Shown: positions 32,037 through 43,941, numbered from the stretch's first letter. The stretch is DNA of 64,000 bases from Amaurobius ferox (GCA_951213105.1 OX578135.1:160137250-160201249), one strand, 5' to 3'. The notes: a model not told the origin generated them from the sequence alone. Numbers and translations: made by a program.

Positions 32037-32265
32037 TCGGAATTATTAAATATCAGTCACTTCTGATCATAATAATTAAATATCAAGCACTTCTGATCAT
32101 AATAATTAAATATCAATCACTTCTGATCATAATGATTAAATATCTGTCACTTCTGATCATAATGATTAAAAATCAAGCACTTCTGATTATAATGATTAAA
32201 TATCAAGCACTTCTGATTATAATGATTAAATATCAAGTACTTCTGATCATAATGGTTAAATATAA
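32037..32265. repeat. 30-bp minisatellite, about 8 units
   Basis: The unit is close to ATTAAATATCAAGCACTTCT plus GATCATAATG. It sits just beyond the 5' end of the SINE1 copy. The 111-residue open frame over it reflects a period divisible by three. Confidence 0.92.
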
Positions 32266-32572
32266 ATTACTCTTGGGTAAATTGCTATTGCCTGCAAAAT
32301 GCTCTTAGGAACTGAACGACTGATCTTCATCGACATCATACAATAAATAGCCTCTTCGATGAACCAACCTTTACCTGCTTCAATCATTCATTGTTTAAAC
32401 CACTTTAAAAAATTTTTATTGAAATGGCGGAAATTGAATATGGCTGAAATATTCCGGTAACAGACCAATGACTTATTTTATTTTATTTATTTTGTTTTAT
32501 TTATTTTATTTTATTTATTTGTTTTTTTAGTAGAGACCTGAATGTATGCAATTGAATATTTCAATTTTCAGT
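32266..32572. other. AT-rich spacer with TTTTATTTA repeats
   Basis: About 32474-32525 is a run of TTTTATTTA-like units. No gene. Confidence 0.6.
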
Positions 32573-33289
32573 CATTTTATTTCCCCTACAATACATGATA
32601 ATGTATAGAAAAGGTACTGACACCATGTCGAAATTCGCAATTTGAGTTTTTAACGGATCTACACGTTTTGAGAACTCTAAAAATAAAAGAAAACTGTTTT
32701 TAGTATCACGTCTGTGTGTGTGTGTCTGTCTGTGCAATGTATGTATACACTCTAGGTGAAAAACTAATTGACACAATTTCATAAAATTCTGTAGATAAGT
32801 CACTAGTGGGTTACCCTGGTGCTGATTAGATTTGGGTACTATTCGGAAATAAGACACTGCCTTTTTCTACAAAATAGACCGCAAAAATCGCCAAAATCTG
32901 AAATAATAGACTACTAAAATGTATGCGTTAAATGTATCCGTTAATGTCAAATTTTTCCGTTAGACTATGCTCAAATGTATCCGTTAAATACTTGCTTTAT
33001 GCTTAATTTTTGACGATGAAAAGAAAACGACCAAACCCTATTACTCTAGGACTAGCCGTTCTCGAGATATTTTAGTTTTTTCGCACTTTCGCTACGCCGC
33101 CTTTGAAAATACTTCCAGTTACCAAATGAAAACAAAAATTGAATTAAAAGTGCAAATTCTATGTCATTTCAAAAAATTTAGCTTGTTATTTTGTGCCATT
33201 AAACCTAATTTTATGAATTATTAAAAAAATAAATAGAAAGTAAATTTGAGTTTATTTGGAAAGTTGTCTGTCCAATCAGCTTTTTTTTC
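32573..33289 (+). mobile_element. HINE-B copy, diverged
   Basis: The plus-strand order is the reverse of 30835-31625: palindromic start (TTCCCCTACAATACATGATA), TG microsatellite at about 32712-32740, HINE-B body, and an end GGAAAGTTGTCTGTCCAATC with a T run, where the usual hairpin has decayed. Substitutions are frequent, so this is an old copy. Confidence 0.7.
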
Positions 33290-33430
33290 ACTTTCCGATA
33301 CTGTTGTGTAGGGAAAGTATCCTTTTAAAAAAAAATGGAAGTTGAGATTTTACAGGAAATCACGTTTTAAGTTTTTAAACATTTTGAACACTCTCCAAAA
33401 CAAGTTCCCCTGTGTAGTATGTGGATCGGA
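33290..33430 (+). mobile_element. Possible start of a fourth HINE-like family
   Basis: CACTTTCCGATACTGTTGTG with TAGGGAAAGTATCC forms the same type of palindrome (ACTTTCC ... GGAAAGT) seen at the 5' ends of families A-C. The sequence after it matches none of them clearly. No matching 3' end was found. Confidence 0.4.
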
Positions 33431-33879
33431 TAACACAAGAATACATATACACGTATTGCTCTGTAATATTATCTAAATACATGATACATAGAACTAGAAT
33501 GGGATAAAATATTTTGTAATTTGCACAATTAAAACACGAATTTTTCTTCGGAATTTAAGACTCGTAGCATTATTTTATATTTCAAATAATGATCATTCTC
33601 GAAACAATGGTGGTAGTATAGAGTCTTTGTGGAAAAAGTATAGATTAAACCATGGAGGTACATGGAAGGAGTTAAACCTTCATCTTGGGAAAACGCCAAA
33701 ATCATTGGTGACAATCATTCAAGTGGCCCTAAGATAAGTCCCACTGCATTAAATGTATTTCCATGGCGAAAGCTTATACTAAATTAAATAATATTTTGAT
33801 GTGAACAACATCAATGGTTGGTGTTCCTCTGACGGAAAAATGTAAACAATGTGGACGCTTATACCTCCAAGCCTGATAA

Positions 33880-34690
33880 ATAAAAATGTAAAACATTTGT
33901 CTTGTTTTGTGGGAAATAGGGTCCAAATTAGGAATATATAAAGGTAATTTCAATATTTTAATATTTTGAACTTTTTTATTCGAACAGATTAAAAAACAGT
34001 TGCTTTTTATGTGAGTGATTTTTTTTCATTTTCCTACTTTTCACCGGAAATGTATAGTAAGCTATAAAAGATAGATATAAATGGTAAATGACAAAAATGT
34101 ATACTAGGAAATTTTGAATCTACATTTATTATTAAAAATATGTTCTTATGGTTTTCGAGTAATCGTCTTGTCAAGATGAAGAAAATTGAAATTTTTCTGT
34201 ATTTTAAGTTTGTAACGCTTATACTTCAAAAACCAAAAGAGCTAGCTCTGAACGATAATCAAGAATTTGTAGCTCTTTGAAAACTTTATGGATTTTGGAT
34301 CGAGCTTTTAGTTTTCGAAAGAATCTTAAGTATCTATCCGAACGATTTTTTTTTTCATTTTTCGTACTTTCACTTGAAATATCTTCGAACCTATAAAAGA
34401 TAGATGTAAACAGTAAACGACAAAAATATGTATGAAGAAATTGAGTTTCTAAGTCTACATTTATTTTAAATAAAAGCTATTATAACTGTCGAGTAACCGT
34501 CTTAACAAGTTAAAGAAGTATGAAAGGAACTTTTACGTTTTAAAAGTTTGTAATGCTTAGATCTTAAAAACTAAAAGAGATATCTATATCTTAAAAATGC
34601 TTATATCTTAAAAACTAAAAGAGATTAAACAATAAGCAATAATTTTAGTTATTTGTAAACCTTATAAGTGCATATAATCAGATTTTGGAT
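33880..34690. repeat. Dispersed repeat F, copy 1, with internal duplication
   Basis: Related to 45600-46085: shared words include AATATTTTGAACTT, CTATAAAAGATAGAT, GTAATCGTCTTGTCAAG-like and ATTTTGGATCGAG-like. Inside this copy the segment near 34020-34330 recurs in diverged form at 34350-34690. No coding frame or terminal structure was identified. Confidence 0.65.
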
Positions 34691-34724
34691 CGAGTTCTTT
34701 TTTTTCTTTCAATATCACGAAAGT

Positions 34725-34810
34725 TGGTTTTTATTTTACAAAAATGTTATTCACGTAAAATCATTCCGGTTCCATCAGATTGGAGTCACCGCCAATTTTT
34801 TTTTTTCAAA
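34725..34810 (-). repeat. Short dispersed segment G, copy 1
   Basis: On the minus strand, GGCGGTGACTCCAATCTGAT continuing GGAACCGGAATGATTTTACG resembles 55995-56055 (GGCAGTGGCTGCAACCCGAT continuing GGAGTCAAAATGG). It is shared between two otherwise different regions. Its nature is unknown. Confidence 0.5.
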
Positions 34811-35185
34811 CTGTGGATTTTGCGGGAAATATTTATCAATGCAATGCAAATTAGAACTCAAATAATAAAGAATATTCCTACGTATTCACATTCACTTTTA
34901 CTTTCAATTAACTTTTGCCTCCCTATATTTACAACTTAAATTTTTTTTTTTATCTCTATGTATAATTAGAGAACTAATAAAAATAAGGGAACTAATTTAA
35001 AAACAATAAAAAAAATTAATATTCTCATCGCTACGCCTTCCTGTTGTGTCGGATGAGGACAGATGGGGTTTTACTGACAGTAGCGACAAGAACTCAAACG
35101 TTAAAATTATCTCTACGTAATTAAATGAATTTTTCATTTCAATTTAATTTTTTTCTTCTTGTATTCTGTACGCTGTTCTACAACT
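34811..35185. other. AT-rich spacer, nothing recognised
   Basis: No gene or clear repeat. The SINE2 copy that follows begins its tail within this AT-rich DNA. Confidence 0.5.
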
Positions 35186-35318
35186 TGTAAAGAACCTTGC
35201 TGCCCCAACCGGGAATCGAACCCTGAATCTCCAAACTGGCCAGCCGACGCTCTACAGTTGGGCTATTGGAACGAAATTGCAAACTCTTATCTTTGGAGTC
35301 GAGTCTGCATTCTCCACC
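35186..35318 (-). mobile_element. SINE2, tRNA-like retroposon
   Basis: The minus strand carries CCCAACTGTAGAGCGTCGG (box A region) and GGTTCGATTCCCGGTTGGGG (box B intact), ending GCAGCAAGGTTCTTTACAA. It looks like a tRNA with D-arm and T-arm, but the anticodon arm does not pair well, so I call it a retroposon and not a tRNA gene. Confidence 0.75.
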
Positions 35319-35373
35319 CTCTAATGTCATATTGTCGGGCAACTGACAATCTAGCTGACCACCTCCTGCTATT

Positions 35374-36284
35374 ACTTTCCTTATATACATAATGTATAAG
35401 GAAAGTATTGTGACGGGGTCGAAAATTCGAATTCGAGTTTTCGGCGGGAGAGCACGTTTCAAGCATCCCTGATCACGAATCAAACATTTTTGAAGTGATG
35501 TCTGTGTGTGTGTGTGTCAGTGAGTCTGTGGAGACGATAACTGACGAACGAATGGACCGATTCGAACGAAATTTGGTACAAAAATAACAATCCGTAAACA
35601 CTGGAAGCCTATTGTCTTTATACGAAATCGAATGTTCAGAACCCCCCTAAATTTTTGAGTGAAATTTTGAAAAAATCGTCAAAAAATTAAAACTGCTACT
35701 AAAGTTACACAAATAGACATTTCTTATGTAATTTTTCATTAGAAAACGATTGACTTAAATTTTAGAACGCTAACATGAACCGTTCTCGAGATATTGCACA
35801 TTTTTCAAAAAAATTATCAAAAAGTTATATAAAACAAAAAAAAAATATATTTCCTATCGAGAAACATGTTCACTTTTCATATGTAATGTCATGCGATAAA
35901 CTGGGTGACATCATTCTCGTGGATCTAGCTCGTTCCATTCATGAAAAAAGATAGAGTAATATTTGAACGCAAACAGTCATTTATCTGCTGTAAGAATAAC
36001 TTATTTCTCCGTCCATAACGCTTGGCGAGATTTTGGCGACAAATTTGGCGGAATGTCGCCAACTTGGCGACATTTTTAATTGTTGCCAAATTAACAAAAA
36101 TCTCGCCAAATTGATAAAAATGATGCTAAATCAATGAAAATGAAGACTCATTGAAGAAAATTCAATATCTTGGAAAGAATATAAGTATCTACTACAAGAA
36201 TAACATTTGTTTTAACTGTAAAAGTAGTAAATTAATTGCATTGTATAAGGAAATTCATGTGTTGCCCACATCAGATTTTTTTTT
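35374..36284 (+). mobile_element. HINE-A full-length copy
   Basis: 911 bp, both ends intact (ACTTTCCTTATATAC at the start; hairpin ATGTG-TTGCC-CACAT and CAGATTTTTTTTT at the end). The TG microsatellite is short (35502-35518). Confidence 0.92.
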
Positions 36285-36439
36285 ACTTCAGGTTAGCCTC
36301 CTGCTACTACTATTTTATCCAGGTTAGTATCCTGCGTGGTCGTTGTCCTCTCAATTTGAAATCGGCGCTCCATATCACAGAATCCGCTGAATCCATACTA
36401 GTCGTACTAAGGTTACTTTCATACCTTCGACATCTTTGC

Positions 36440-36545
36440 ACTAACCTACAGGGTGCAAACCCTGGACCTCCGAACTGGCCGGGCTCTACCGTTCAACTAC
36501 TGGGACGACATTGCAAGCTCTTATCGTTAAAGTAGAATCTGTAAA
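36440..36545 (-). mobile_element. SINE2 fragment
   Basis: The minus strand reads TCCCAGTAGTTGAACGGTAG then GCCCGGCCAGTTCGGAGG and CCAGGGTTTGCACCC. The box B is damaged (GGTTTGCACC) and the tail is missing. Confidence 0.7.
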
Positions 36546-36591
36546 TTAGAAGGAAACACTTACTACTTCTACTCATAAGTGAACTATAATT

Positions 36592-37504
36592 AAAAATCTG
36601 ATGTGGGCAGCACATGACTTTTCCTGCAGACTCAAATTTACATTTTGTTTATTTCTTTAACAATTCATTAGATTGAGTTTAATTGCACCAAAAAACACTA
36701 AATTTGCATTCTTAATTCGATTTTTTTTATTTAATAATTGGATATTTTTTCGATAGCGACTTAACAAAAATGCAAGAAATCTCAAATATCTTGAGAACGG
36801 TTAGTCCTAAAGTATAATGGAGTGTGTTATATTCTTTTACTCGTCAAAAATTGCTTATAAAACAAGAATTTAATTGATACATTTCAGCATATGTAGTATT
36901 TATTACTTTTGCGATTTTTGAGGGCATTTTCGTAAAAAAAGGCAGGTTGTTTTTTTTCCGAATCGTACTAAAATCTAATCAGCACCAGAGTGTCCCACAA
37001 GTAACTTATCTGCCAAATTTTGTAAAATATGGTCGATTAGTATTTTAGCTAGGGTGGATACATGGAATTTTTGAGGGCCATTTCGTAAAAAGAGGCAGGT
37101 CGTTCTTTTCCGAATTGTACTAAACTCTAATCAGCACCAAAGCATCGTACAAGTAACTTATCTACCAAATTTTGTGAAATTTGATCAATTAGTATTTAAG
37201 CTAGAGTGGATGCATGAAATTTTTACGGGCCATTTCGCAAAAAAAGGCGGGTTCTGTTTTTACGAACCCTACCAAAAACTAATCAGCACCAGGGTCTCAC
37301 CCAAGTGACTTACATACCAAATTTCATGAAATTAGGTCCATTAGTTTTTTAGCTAGAGTGGATACATACATTGCACAGACAGACGTCACGCTAAAAATAG
37401 CTTTTTCGTATTCTAGAGGTCTCGAAACGTGTAGATCCGTCAAAAACTCGAGTTGTGATTTTCGGTATGATTCCAATACTTTCCCTATATGTATTGCAGG
37501 GAAA
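36592..37504 (-). mobile_element. HINE-B copy, first of a head-to-tail pair
   Basis: The hairpin end is TAAAAATCTGATGTGGGCAG with CACATGACTTTTCCTGCAG. The body has three tandem ~140-bp subunits (each with GGGCCATTTCG...AATCAGCACCA). It ends TGTATTGCAGGGAAAG at 37504, where the next HINE-B starts without spacer. Confidence 0.88.
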
Positions 37505-38292
37505 GAAAAAAATCTGATGTGGGCAGCACATGACTTTCCCTGCAGACTTATATTAACGTACTTTTTATTTTAATTAAATTTATTTCACTTTTAATTCAAT
37601 TTTTGTTCTCATTTGGTAACCGGGTTTATTTTCAAAGGTAGCGTAGAGAAAATACGAAAAACTAAAATATCTCGAGAACGGCTAGTCTTAGTGTAATGGG
37701 GTTGGTCTTATTCTTTTCATCGTTAAAAATTACGTATTAAACAAGCATTTAATGGATATATTTGAGTATACCTAGTTCTTTAGTTTAGATTTTGACGATT
37801 TTTGCGGGCCATTTTGCATAAAAAGGCAGGTTCTTTTTTTCCGAATCGTGCCAAAATCTAATCAGCGCCAGGGTAACCCACAAGGGACTCATCTACCGAA
37901 TTTTGTGAAATTTGGTCCATTAGTTTTTTAGTTAGAGTGGATACAAGCTTTTGCGGGCCATTTCGCAAAAAAAGGCGGGTTCTTTTATCCCAAATCGTAC
38001 CAAAAACTAATCAGCACCAGACTGTCTCACAAGTGCCTTACCTACCAAATTTTGTGAAATTCGGTCCATTAGTTTTTTAGTTACAGTGGATACAAAATCT
38101 GCACATACAGACAGACACACAGACAGACAGACAGACACACACACACAGACACACACACAGACGTCACGCTAAAAATGGTTTTTTCGTATTCTAGAGGTCT
38201 TGAAACGTGTAAATCCGTTGAAAACTCGAGTTGCAATTTTCGACATGATTCCAATACTTTCTCTATACATTACCATGTATTGCAGGGAAAGT
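37505..38292 (-). mobile_element. HINE-B copy, second of a head-to-tail pair
   Basis: It starts at the A run shared with the previous copy (AAAAAAATCTGATGTGGGCA) and ends GTATTGCAGGGAAAGT at 38292. The CAGACAGA and CACA microsatellite is at 38105-38160. The 3' inverted repeat ACTTTCCCTGCA and the 5' arm TGCAGGGAAAGT are perfect complements. Confidence 0.9.
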
Positions 38293-39182
38293 AAAATAAT
38301 CAAAATTGCATATACTACTACACTAGTTTTCCTGTTATGACCAGTGAGAACGGATGGGACTTTATGAACACTAACAACACTTACATATAATTCTCAAAAC
38401 ATTATGATACATTCAAGCTTTTCATCCATAAGAATTTTATCACCTCTCTAACTCCATGGATTAAATCCTATGCGTTGTGAATGTTAATGACATTAAAATA
38501 GTACATATTGACCCAAAATGTGGCAAATGCATCGAACTTAGTGATATTGTTAACGTAGAACAACTTATATATTAATTAAATTTACTAAACTTTTTAAAAG
38601 GATAACGTACAAACTAAAGCTCACAAAAGGATTCAATTATTTTGTACTTTGCTGGTGATTGTAATATAGCTGGATTGAAACAACTTAGTATCAGAAACAT
38701 TGTATGAATGTATGATATACAATGTTAATAGTCCTAAGTCATATATTCATTGTATGACTTCCTATATTCATACTATGACTTCCTACATTCACTCTATATA
38801 ACAGTCATACATTTATTGTATGACTTCATACATTCACTGTATGACAGTCATACATTCATTGTATGAGTTCATACATTCACTGTATGACAGTCATACATTC
38901 ATTGTATAAATCTATGGTAGAATGTATAATAATTCTAAGTTTTTACCACAAATTTATGCTCAACCACAGTTGAGTGGTTGAGTGCAATAATCCATCAACC
39001 TTGAATACTGGAAATTCTATCTTCACACAGGTTCGATGAATTTAATTGATGCATGAATGCACGGAAGGACTGGTGACCGCAAAAAAAAGTAAAAAATAAG
39101 TTGCTTCACCTTGAGCTAAAATGACATTTCTGGCTGCAATTTAGCAAAACCGATTATTACTTTCGACCACTCAATTTTATCG
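38293..39182. other. AT-rich spacer holding a 43-bp palindromic minisatellite
   Basis: No gene. 38729-38935 consists of TCATACATTCATTGTATGA and TCATACATTCACTGTATGA units in alternation (period about 43 bp with the joining bases). Each half is itself partly self-complementary (CATACA/TGTATG). Confidence 0.75.
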
Positions 39183-39550
39183 TTTTATTACATTCCCTAC
39201 AATAAATGGTAATGTGTAGGAAAAATATTGGAATCGTGTCGAAAATCGCAACTCGTATATATCCACTCTAGCTGAGAAAGAAATTTACCAAATTTGGTGG
39301 ATAAGTCACTTGTGGGTTACCCACCCTGCTGTTGATTGGATTTTGGTACGATTCAGGAAGAAGGATGTTTTTCTTTTAATGCAAAATGGCCCGCAAAAGA
39401 GTGTGCATCCACTCCAGCTAAAACAACTAATTGGCCAAATTTCACAAAATGTGGTAGATAACTTACCCGTGGGATAATCTGGTGCTGATTAGATTGTTTC
39501 GATCGGAAAAAAAAAACCTGCAAAAATTTCCTAAATCTAAAGTAAACTAG
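39183..39550 (+). mobile_element. HINE-B fragment, 5' part only
   Basis: The start CATTCCCTACAATAAATGGT with AATGTGTAGG is a decayed 5' palindrome, followed by a short piece of HINE-B body with internal loss of the microsatellite. It stops at the HINE-C copy starting at 39551. Confidence 0.7.
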
Positions 39551-40372
39551 AAAGACCAATCATACATAAAGCATTGATTATGAAACACTTTCCAACTGGC
39601 ATGCAGTTTTATTTAAAGATCTCTAAAATGCGATACATTCAGTGGTGATAATTTTTTTAATTATCACAATACTATACAATAGTTTTAGTTGGAAACTTAA
39701 AACTTCATCAAACAATGTAATGCTATAAAATATCCTGCTTCTTTATGTAAAGTCAATGAATATTTCATTCATATCACTTATATTCCAGACTCAAAGAGCT
39801 AAATAATTTGACGTGAAAAAAAATCAGCAATTCTGATATACAACTCATTTTACAATCACTTGATTTGTTTACTTGCTGCATCCATTAAAATTAGGCTTCG
39901 TTGTTGAAATACTCAAAGTTTGATGATCATTTAAACTAGAAAATATTGTAATTACGTTGGTATAGAATATAGATGCACAGAAAGTACGCAAAAATAATGC
40001 GGTTTTAGGACGGATACAACACTAAATATAAATTTAAAAGATCCTTAAAAATCACGATATTGACACATCGGAAAAAAAGGATGCCATATTTTATTTTGCA
40101 ATGAGTTACGTGATCTCTTCTTATATCATAGGTGTAATTATTATTTCAATTTTCATTTAAAAAAACTGTCGAACATATTTTGGTGAATTTTATTTTATAT
40201 ATATTTTATGGGATAATTTGAATATTTCCTAAAATTTTTGATGCAATTGTGAATTTCAACTTCGCTTAAAAAATGTTTGAAAAATTAGGTCCTATAGGGT
40301 TCAATGTATTTCATTTTTTCAACCCGAGTTCAATCCAAAACTAATTGGGTGATATTATTCCCATATGTCCCT
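39551..40372 (-). mobile_element. HINE-C copy 3, 5'-truncated
   Basis: The hairpin end (AATCATACATAAAGCATTGATT) and the inverted repeat GAAACACTTTCCAACT are at the left. The body matches 15685-16850 through ATTGGGTGATATTATTCCCA, then similarity ends. The 5' palindrome and microsatellite are missing. Confidence 0.8.
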
Positions 40373-41275
40373 GAGAGTTGCAATCATTGAGATATTTAAA
40401 TTATTTGATAAACAAGAAAAATTTCGCCTTCTATCAGAATAGCTGGATTTCTTCAATGCACGGCGCAGTTTGCGTGACAGTGTACCTTTTCACAGTGTAC
40501 GTGATTTTATTTATTTTTAAAATATATATCAAACAAACGTCGGTGAACAGAACTTCAGTCAGCATCAATAAATGATAAATTCATGACTGCCCTACATACA
40601 AACAACAATACTCAATCCTCAAAATAGAGCCACAGATATTTTTTTATTAGCAATAACATTTTATTGTTCGTAAAAAGCGTATTTTTAATCGGGTTATGAT
40701 GTTCTTTGATGTTTGAGAGTCTTTTTCGGATTTCATCCCCAATAGGGTATTTGAAGCAGTATTGTCAAATGGTCCATAAACGGGACATAAAAGCATTTAT
40801 GCTTGAAACAGAACAAAAGAATTGGATTAACAGTAATGGCTTGGAAATGCTTTCAATCCATTTATTGTGGATCAGTCTCTGTTACGATTCACAACATGGG
40901 TGTAATTGTGGTTGTGACAAACTAATTATTGTATGTTGTAAAAATATTTCCAGAAAATCGAACCAATCATTATTTTCCGGCAGGTCAGACGACGCTTTGT
41001 TCCTTGAACATATAAGATGTTGATATTTCTGTATGTAATAAATCTCTATCCCAACATTCTCTTCCTTCAAATTTAAAATCGAAGCGCGACTTTTAAGTGA
41101 CCTGCACGTTCTCCCCATTTTTCTGCTTTTTATACAAACAAAGGTACTTGTAGTTGCCTGGAAGTATCATGCAATTTTTAAAATGTTGATTTCTCTGACG
41201 TGGCATGACGATTTTAACCTTTAGATTTGGGCTAAAAAACTCCCTTTTTATCTGAACATCTATGGTTGGGATATG
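40373..41275. other. Unassigned region with weak coding-like frames
   Basis: Composition is more balanced than the surroundings. The plus frame at 40706-41023 (inner ATG 40709) and the minus frame at 40882-41118 (contains SDLPENNDWFDFLE) are open but match nothing I know. The latter resembles SDLPEQNYLSNF in a plus-strand frame near 26290-26330. This may be a remnant of an unidentified element. Confidence 0.35.
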
Positions 41276-41482
41276 CAGGGTGTGCCATAGAGAGTAAAGA
41301 GTGGCAGATTTTATGAACCGTTGGTTGTAGATCCATAGTTTCAATCTCAAAATTACTTTAAATAAGATAAGAAGTTATACAATAGTAATTTAAATGCTGT
41401 ACCATATTTTTGCAGAAAGTTAAAAAAGTAACTTTTTATATAGTCCCTCTATCGTAAAAAGTCAAATTGTAAATATGTTACC
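41276..41482 (+). repeat. Left terminal inverted repeat
   Basis: It shares with the right end the words CGTTGGTTGTAGATCCATA, ACTTTAAATAAG and TTTAAATGCTGTACCATA. Identity is moderate, indicating age. Confidence 0.82.
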
Positions 41483-41507
41483 CATGCCGTATTTACTAGT
41501 ATAACTG

Positions 41508-43300
41508 AAAAAAAAATCTGATGTGGGCAGCACATGACTTTCCTTGTATAATGCAATGAATTTACTACTTTTACAGTTAAAAAATTTTATTCTTATAGTA
41601 GATACTTATTTACTTTCCAAGATATTGAATTTCCTTCAATGAGTCGTCATTTTCATTGATTTAGCGTCATTTTTATCCATTTGGCAAGATTTCCTTTAAT
41701 TTGGCAAAGTTTAAAAAGTCGCCAAATTGGCGACATTCCGCCAAAATCTCGCCAAGCGTTATGGACGGAGAAATAAGTTATCCTTACAGCAGATAAATAA
41801 CTATTTGCGTTCAAATATCAAAGTATTACTCAAAGTATCTTCTCTTGAATGGAACGCGTTAGATCCACGAGAATGATGTCACCAAATTTATCGCATGATA
41901 TTCCATATGAAAAGTGAACATGTTTCTTAACAGTTAATATTTTTACTTTCTTTATATACAATAATGTATAAAGAAAGTATTGTGACGGGGTCGAAAATTC
42001 GAATTCGAGTTTTCGACGGGAGAGCCCGTTTCAAACATCCCTGATCACGAATCGAACATTTTTGAAGTGATGTGTGGGGTGTGTGTGTGTGTCAGTAACT
42101 GTGTGGAGACGATAACTGTTGACCGAATGGACCGATTCGAATGAAATTTGGTACAAAATTACAATCCGTAAACACTGGAAGCCTATTGTTTTTATACGCA
42201 ATTAAATGTTCATAACCTCCTAAATTTTCGAATGAAATTTTGAAAAAATCGCCAAAAAATTAAAACCTCTAATAAAGTTACGCAAATAGACATTTCTTAT
42301 ATAATTCTTCATTTGAAAACGATTGACATAAATTTTAGAACGCTAACATGAACCGTTCTCGAGATATTGCATATGTTTAAAAAAATTATGAAAAAGTCAT
42401 GTAAAATTAAAAAAAATTATTTCCTATTGAGAAATATGTTCACTTTTCATATGTAATACCATGCGATAAATTTGGTGACATCATTCTCGTGGATCTAGCT
42501 CGTTCCATTCATGAAAAAAGATACTTTGAGTAATACTTTTGTATTTGAACGCCATAACGCTTGGCGAGATTTTGGCGACGAATTTGGTAAAATGTCGCCA
42601 ACTTGGCGACTTTTGTAAATGTTGCTAAATTAAAGAAAAACTTTTTTTAATGGATAAAATGACGCTAAATCAATGAAAATGACGAGTCATTGACGAAAAT
42701 TCAATATCTTGGAAAGAATATAAATATCTACTATAAAAATAATCTATTTTTTTTACTGTAAAAGTAGTAAATTCATTGCATTATATAAGGAAAGTCATGT
42801 GCTGCCCACATCAGATTTTTTTTTATATTACTTGATTTTATAATAAATTTATTTGAAAAATGTACAATATCTCGAGGTTCTCATCTCATATCTCAAAGGT
42901 TCATGATAGCGTTCTACAGTGTATGTCAATCGTTTTCTAAGAAAAATGTACATAAGATATGTCTATTTGCGTAACTTTATTAAAGGTTTTGATTTTTTGA
43001 TGATTTTTTTCAAAATTTCACTCGAAAATTTAGGGCGTTCTGAACATTCGATTATGTTTAAAAACAATAGGCTTCCAGTATTCACGGATTGTGATTTTTG
43101 TACTAAATTTCATTCGAATCGCTCCATTCGTTCGTGAGATATCGTCTCCACAAACTCACTAACACACAAACGCACATTACCTCAAAAATGTTCGATTCGT
43201 GATCAGGGATGCTTGAAACGTGCTCTCCCGTCGAAAACTCGAATTCGATTTTTCGACCCTGTTAAATACTCTCCTTATACATTATGTATATAAGGAAAGT
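41508..43300 (-). mobile_element. HINE-A outer copy, split by an inverted HINE-A
   Basis: The 3' half is at 41508-41944 and the 5' half at 42825-43300, separated by a plus-strand HINE-A. The break lies in the T run that follows CAGTTAATA in other copies. The 5' palindrome ends ATATAAGGAAAGT at 43300. Confidence 0.9.
41945..42824 (+). mobile_element. HINE-A full-length copy nested in an opposite-strand HINE-A
   Basis: It starts ACTTTCTTTATATACAATAA and ends with hairpin ATGTG-CTGCC-CACAT and CAGATTTTTTTTT. Because outer and inner copies are inverted, the region can fold on itself. Confidence 0.9.
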
Positions 43301-43520
43301 AAAAATTGGTTGTAATACGATCCAATTTGACATAGTTATCATTAATTGCAATTTCCATTGGTAAATAAAGGCTCATCCGGAAAACAACTTCGGTTGCAAA
43401 TAGTTAATAAAACTTTTACCACTTCTTCAAATTCATTTTATGTAGATAGAGCTATTACGTCGAGTCACAGTTTGTATTAAAATTGTGTGCGGAAAAGATA
43501 TTACCAGGCCCGAACCAGGG

Positions 43521-43635
43521 ACCTGGTGCTTACAAGACCGACATTATAAGCATAGAGCAAAAGCTAGCTTTAACTCAGTTCTTATAATTCGGGTACAGGT
43601 TCCAAGCATCTTTGATCAGATGTCTTTGCTGCCGC
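43521..43635 (-). repeat. 115-bp duplicated segment, copy 1, weakly tRNA-like
   Basis: Nearly the same as 43942-44057. On the minus strand, GTCGGTCTTGTAAGCACC with CCTGGTTCGGG recalls the anticodon and T arms of a tRNA-Thr (loop CTTGTAA), but the anticodon stem does not pair. Probably a retroposon remnant. Confidence 0.6.
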
Positions 43636-43941
43636 ACACTCCTTCACCTAATGAGGTGACCCGTGTCGAATTTCGGCGAGGAGGGGGGCCGCCTCGAAAA
43701 CCCCCCGCGTGTCCCCGTCCGAATTTCAGTTGAGGGCTGAAGGCCGGGAGGCGTGTCGCCTCAGGCGTGACGTCAGTCGTGGTCGACCAGAAAGGGAATG
43801 GCAAGGCCTCTGACTCCGTGTGGTGCTGCCATCTCGTGTTGAGAGGTGAGATCGTTGGCGTGAGAAGGTTACCTGTTTCAAACGTCTAGTCATGATTGTG
43901 GCGATTGAGCGTCGCCTGTCCCGAGCCAGGATCGTTCTCGG
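43636..43941. other. GC-rich island between the duplicated segments
   Basis: About 300 bp of strikingly GC-rich sequence (for example GGAGGGGGGCCGCCTCG) in an AT-rich window. Frames are open on both strands (43485-43733 and 43616-43804), but no family is recognised. It could be part of a foreign retroelement body. Confidence 0.55.

Noticed and set aside
32037..32265. CRISPR-like regular repeats
   Set aside because: The 30-bp units are contiguous without unique spacers, and the window is eukaryotic. The same holds for the arrays at 20094, 23103 and 44347.
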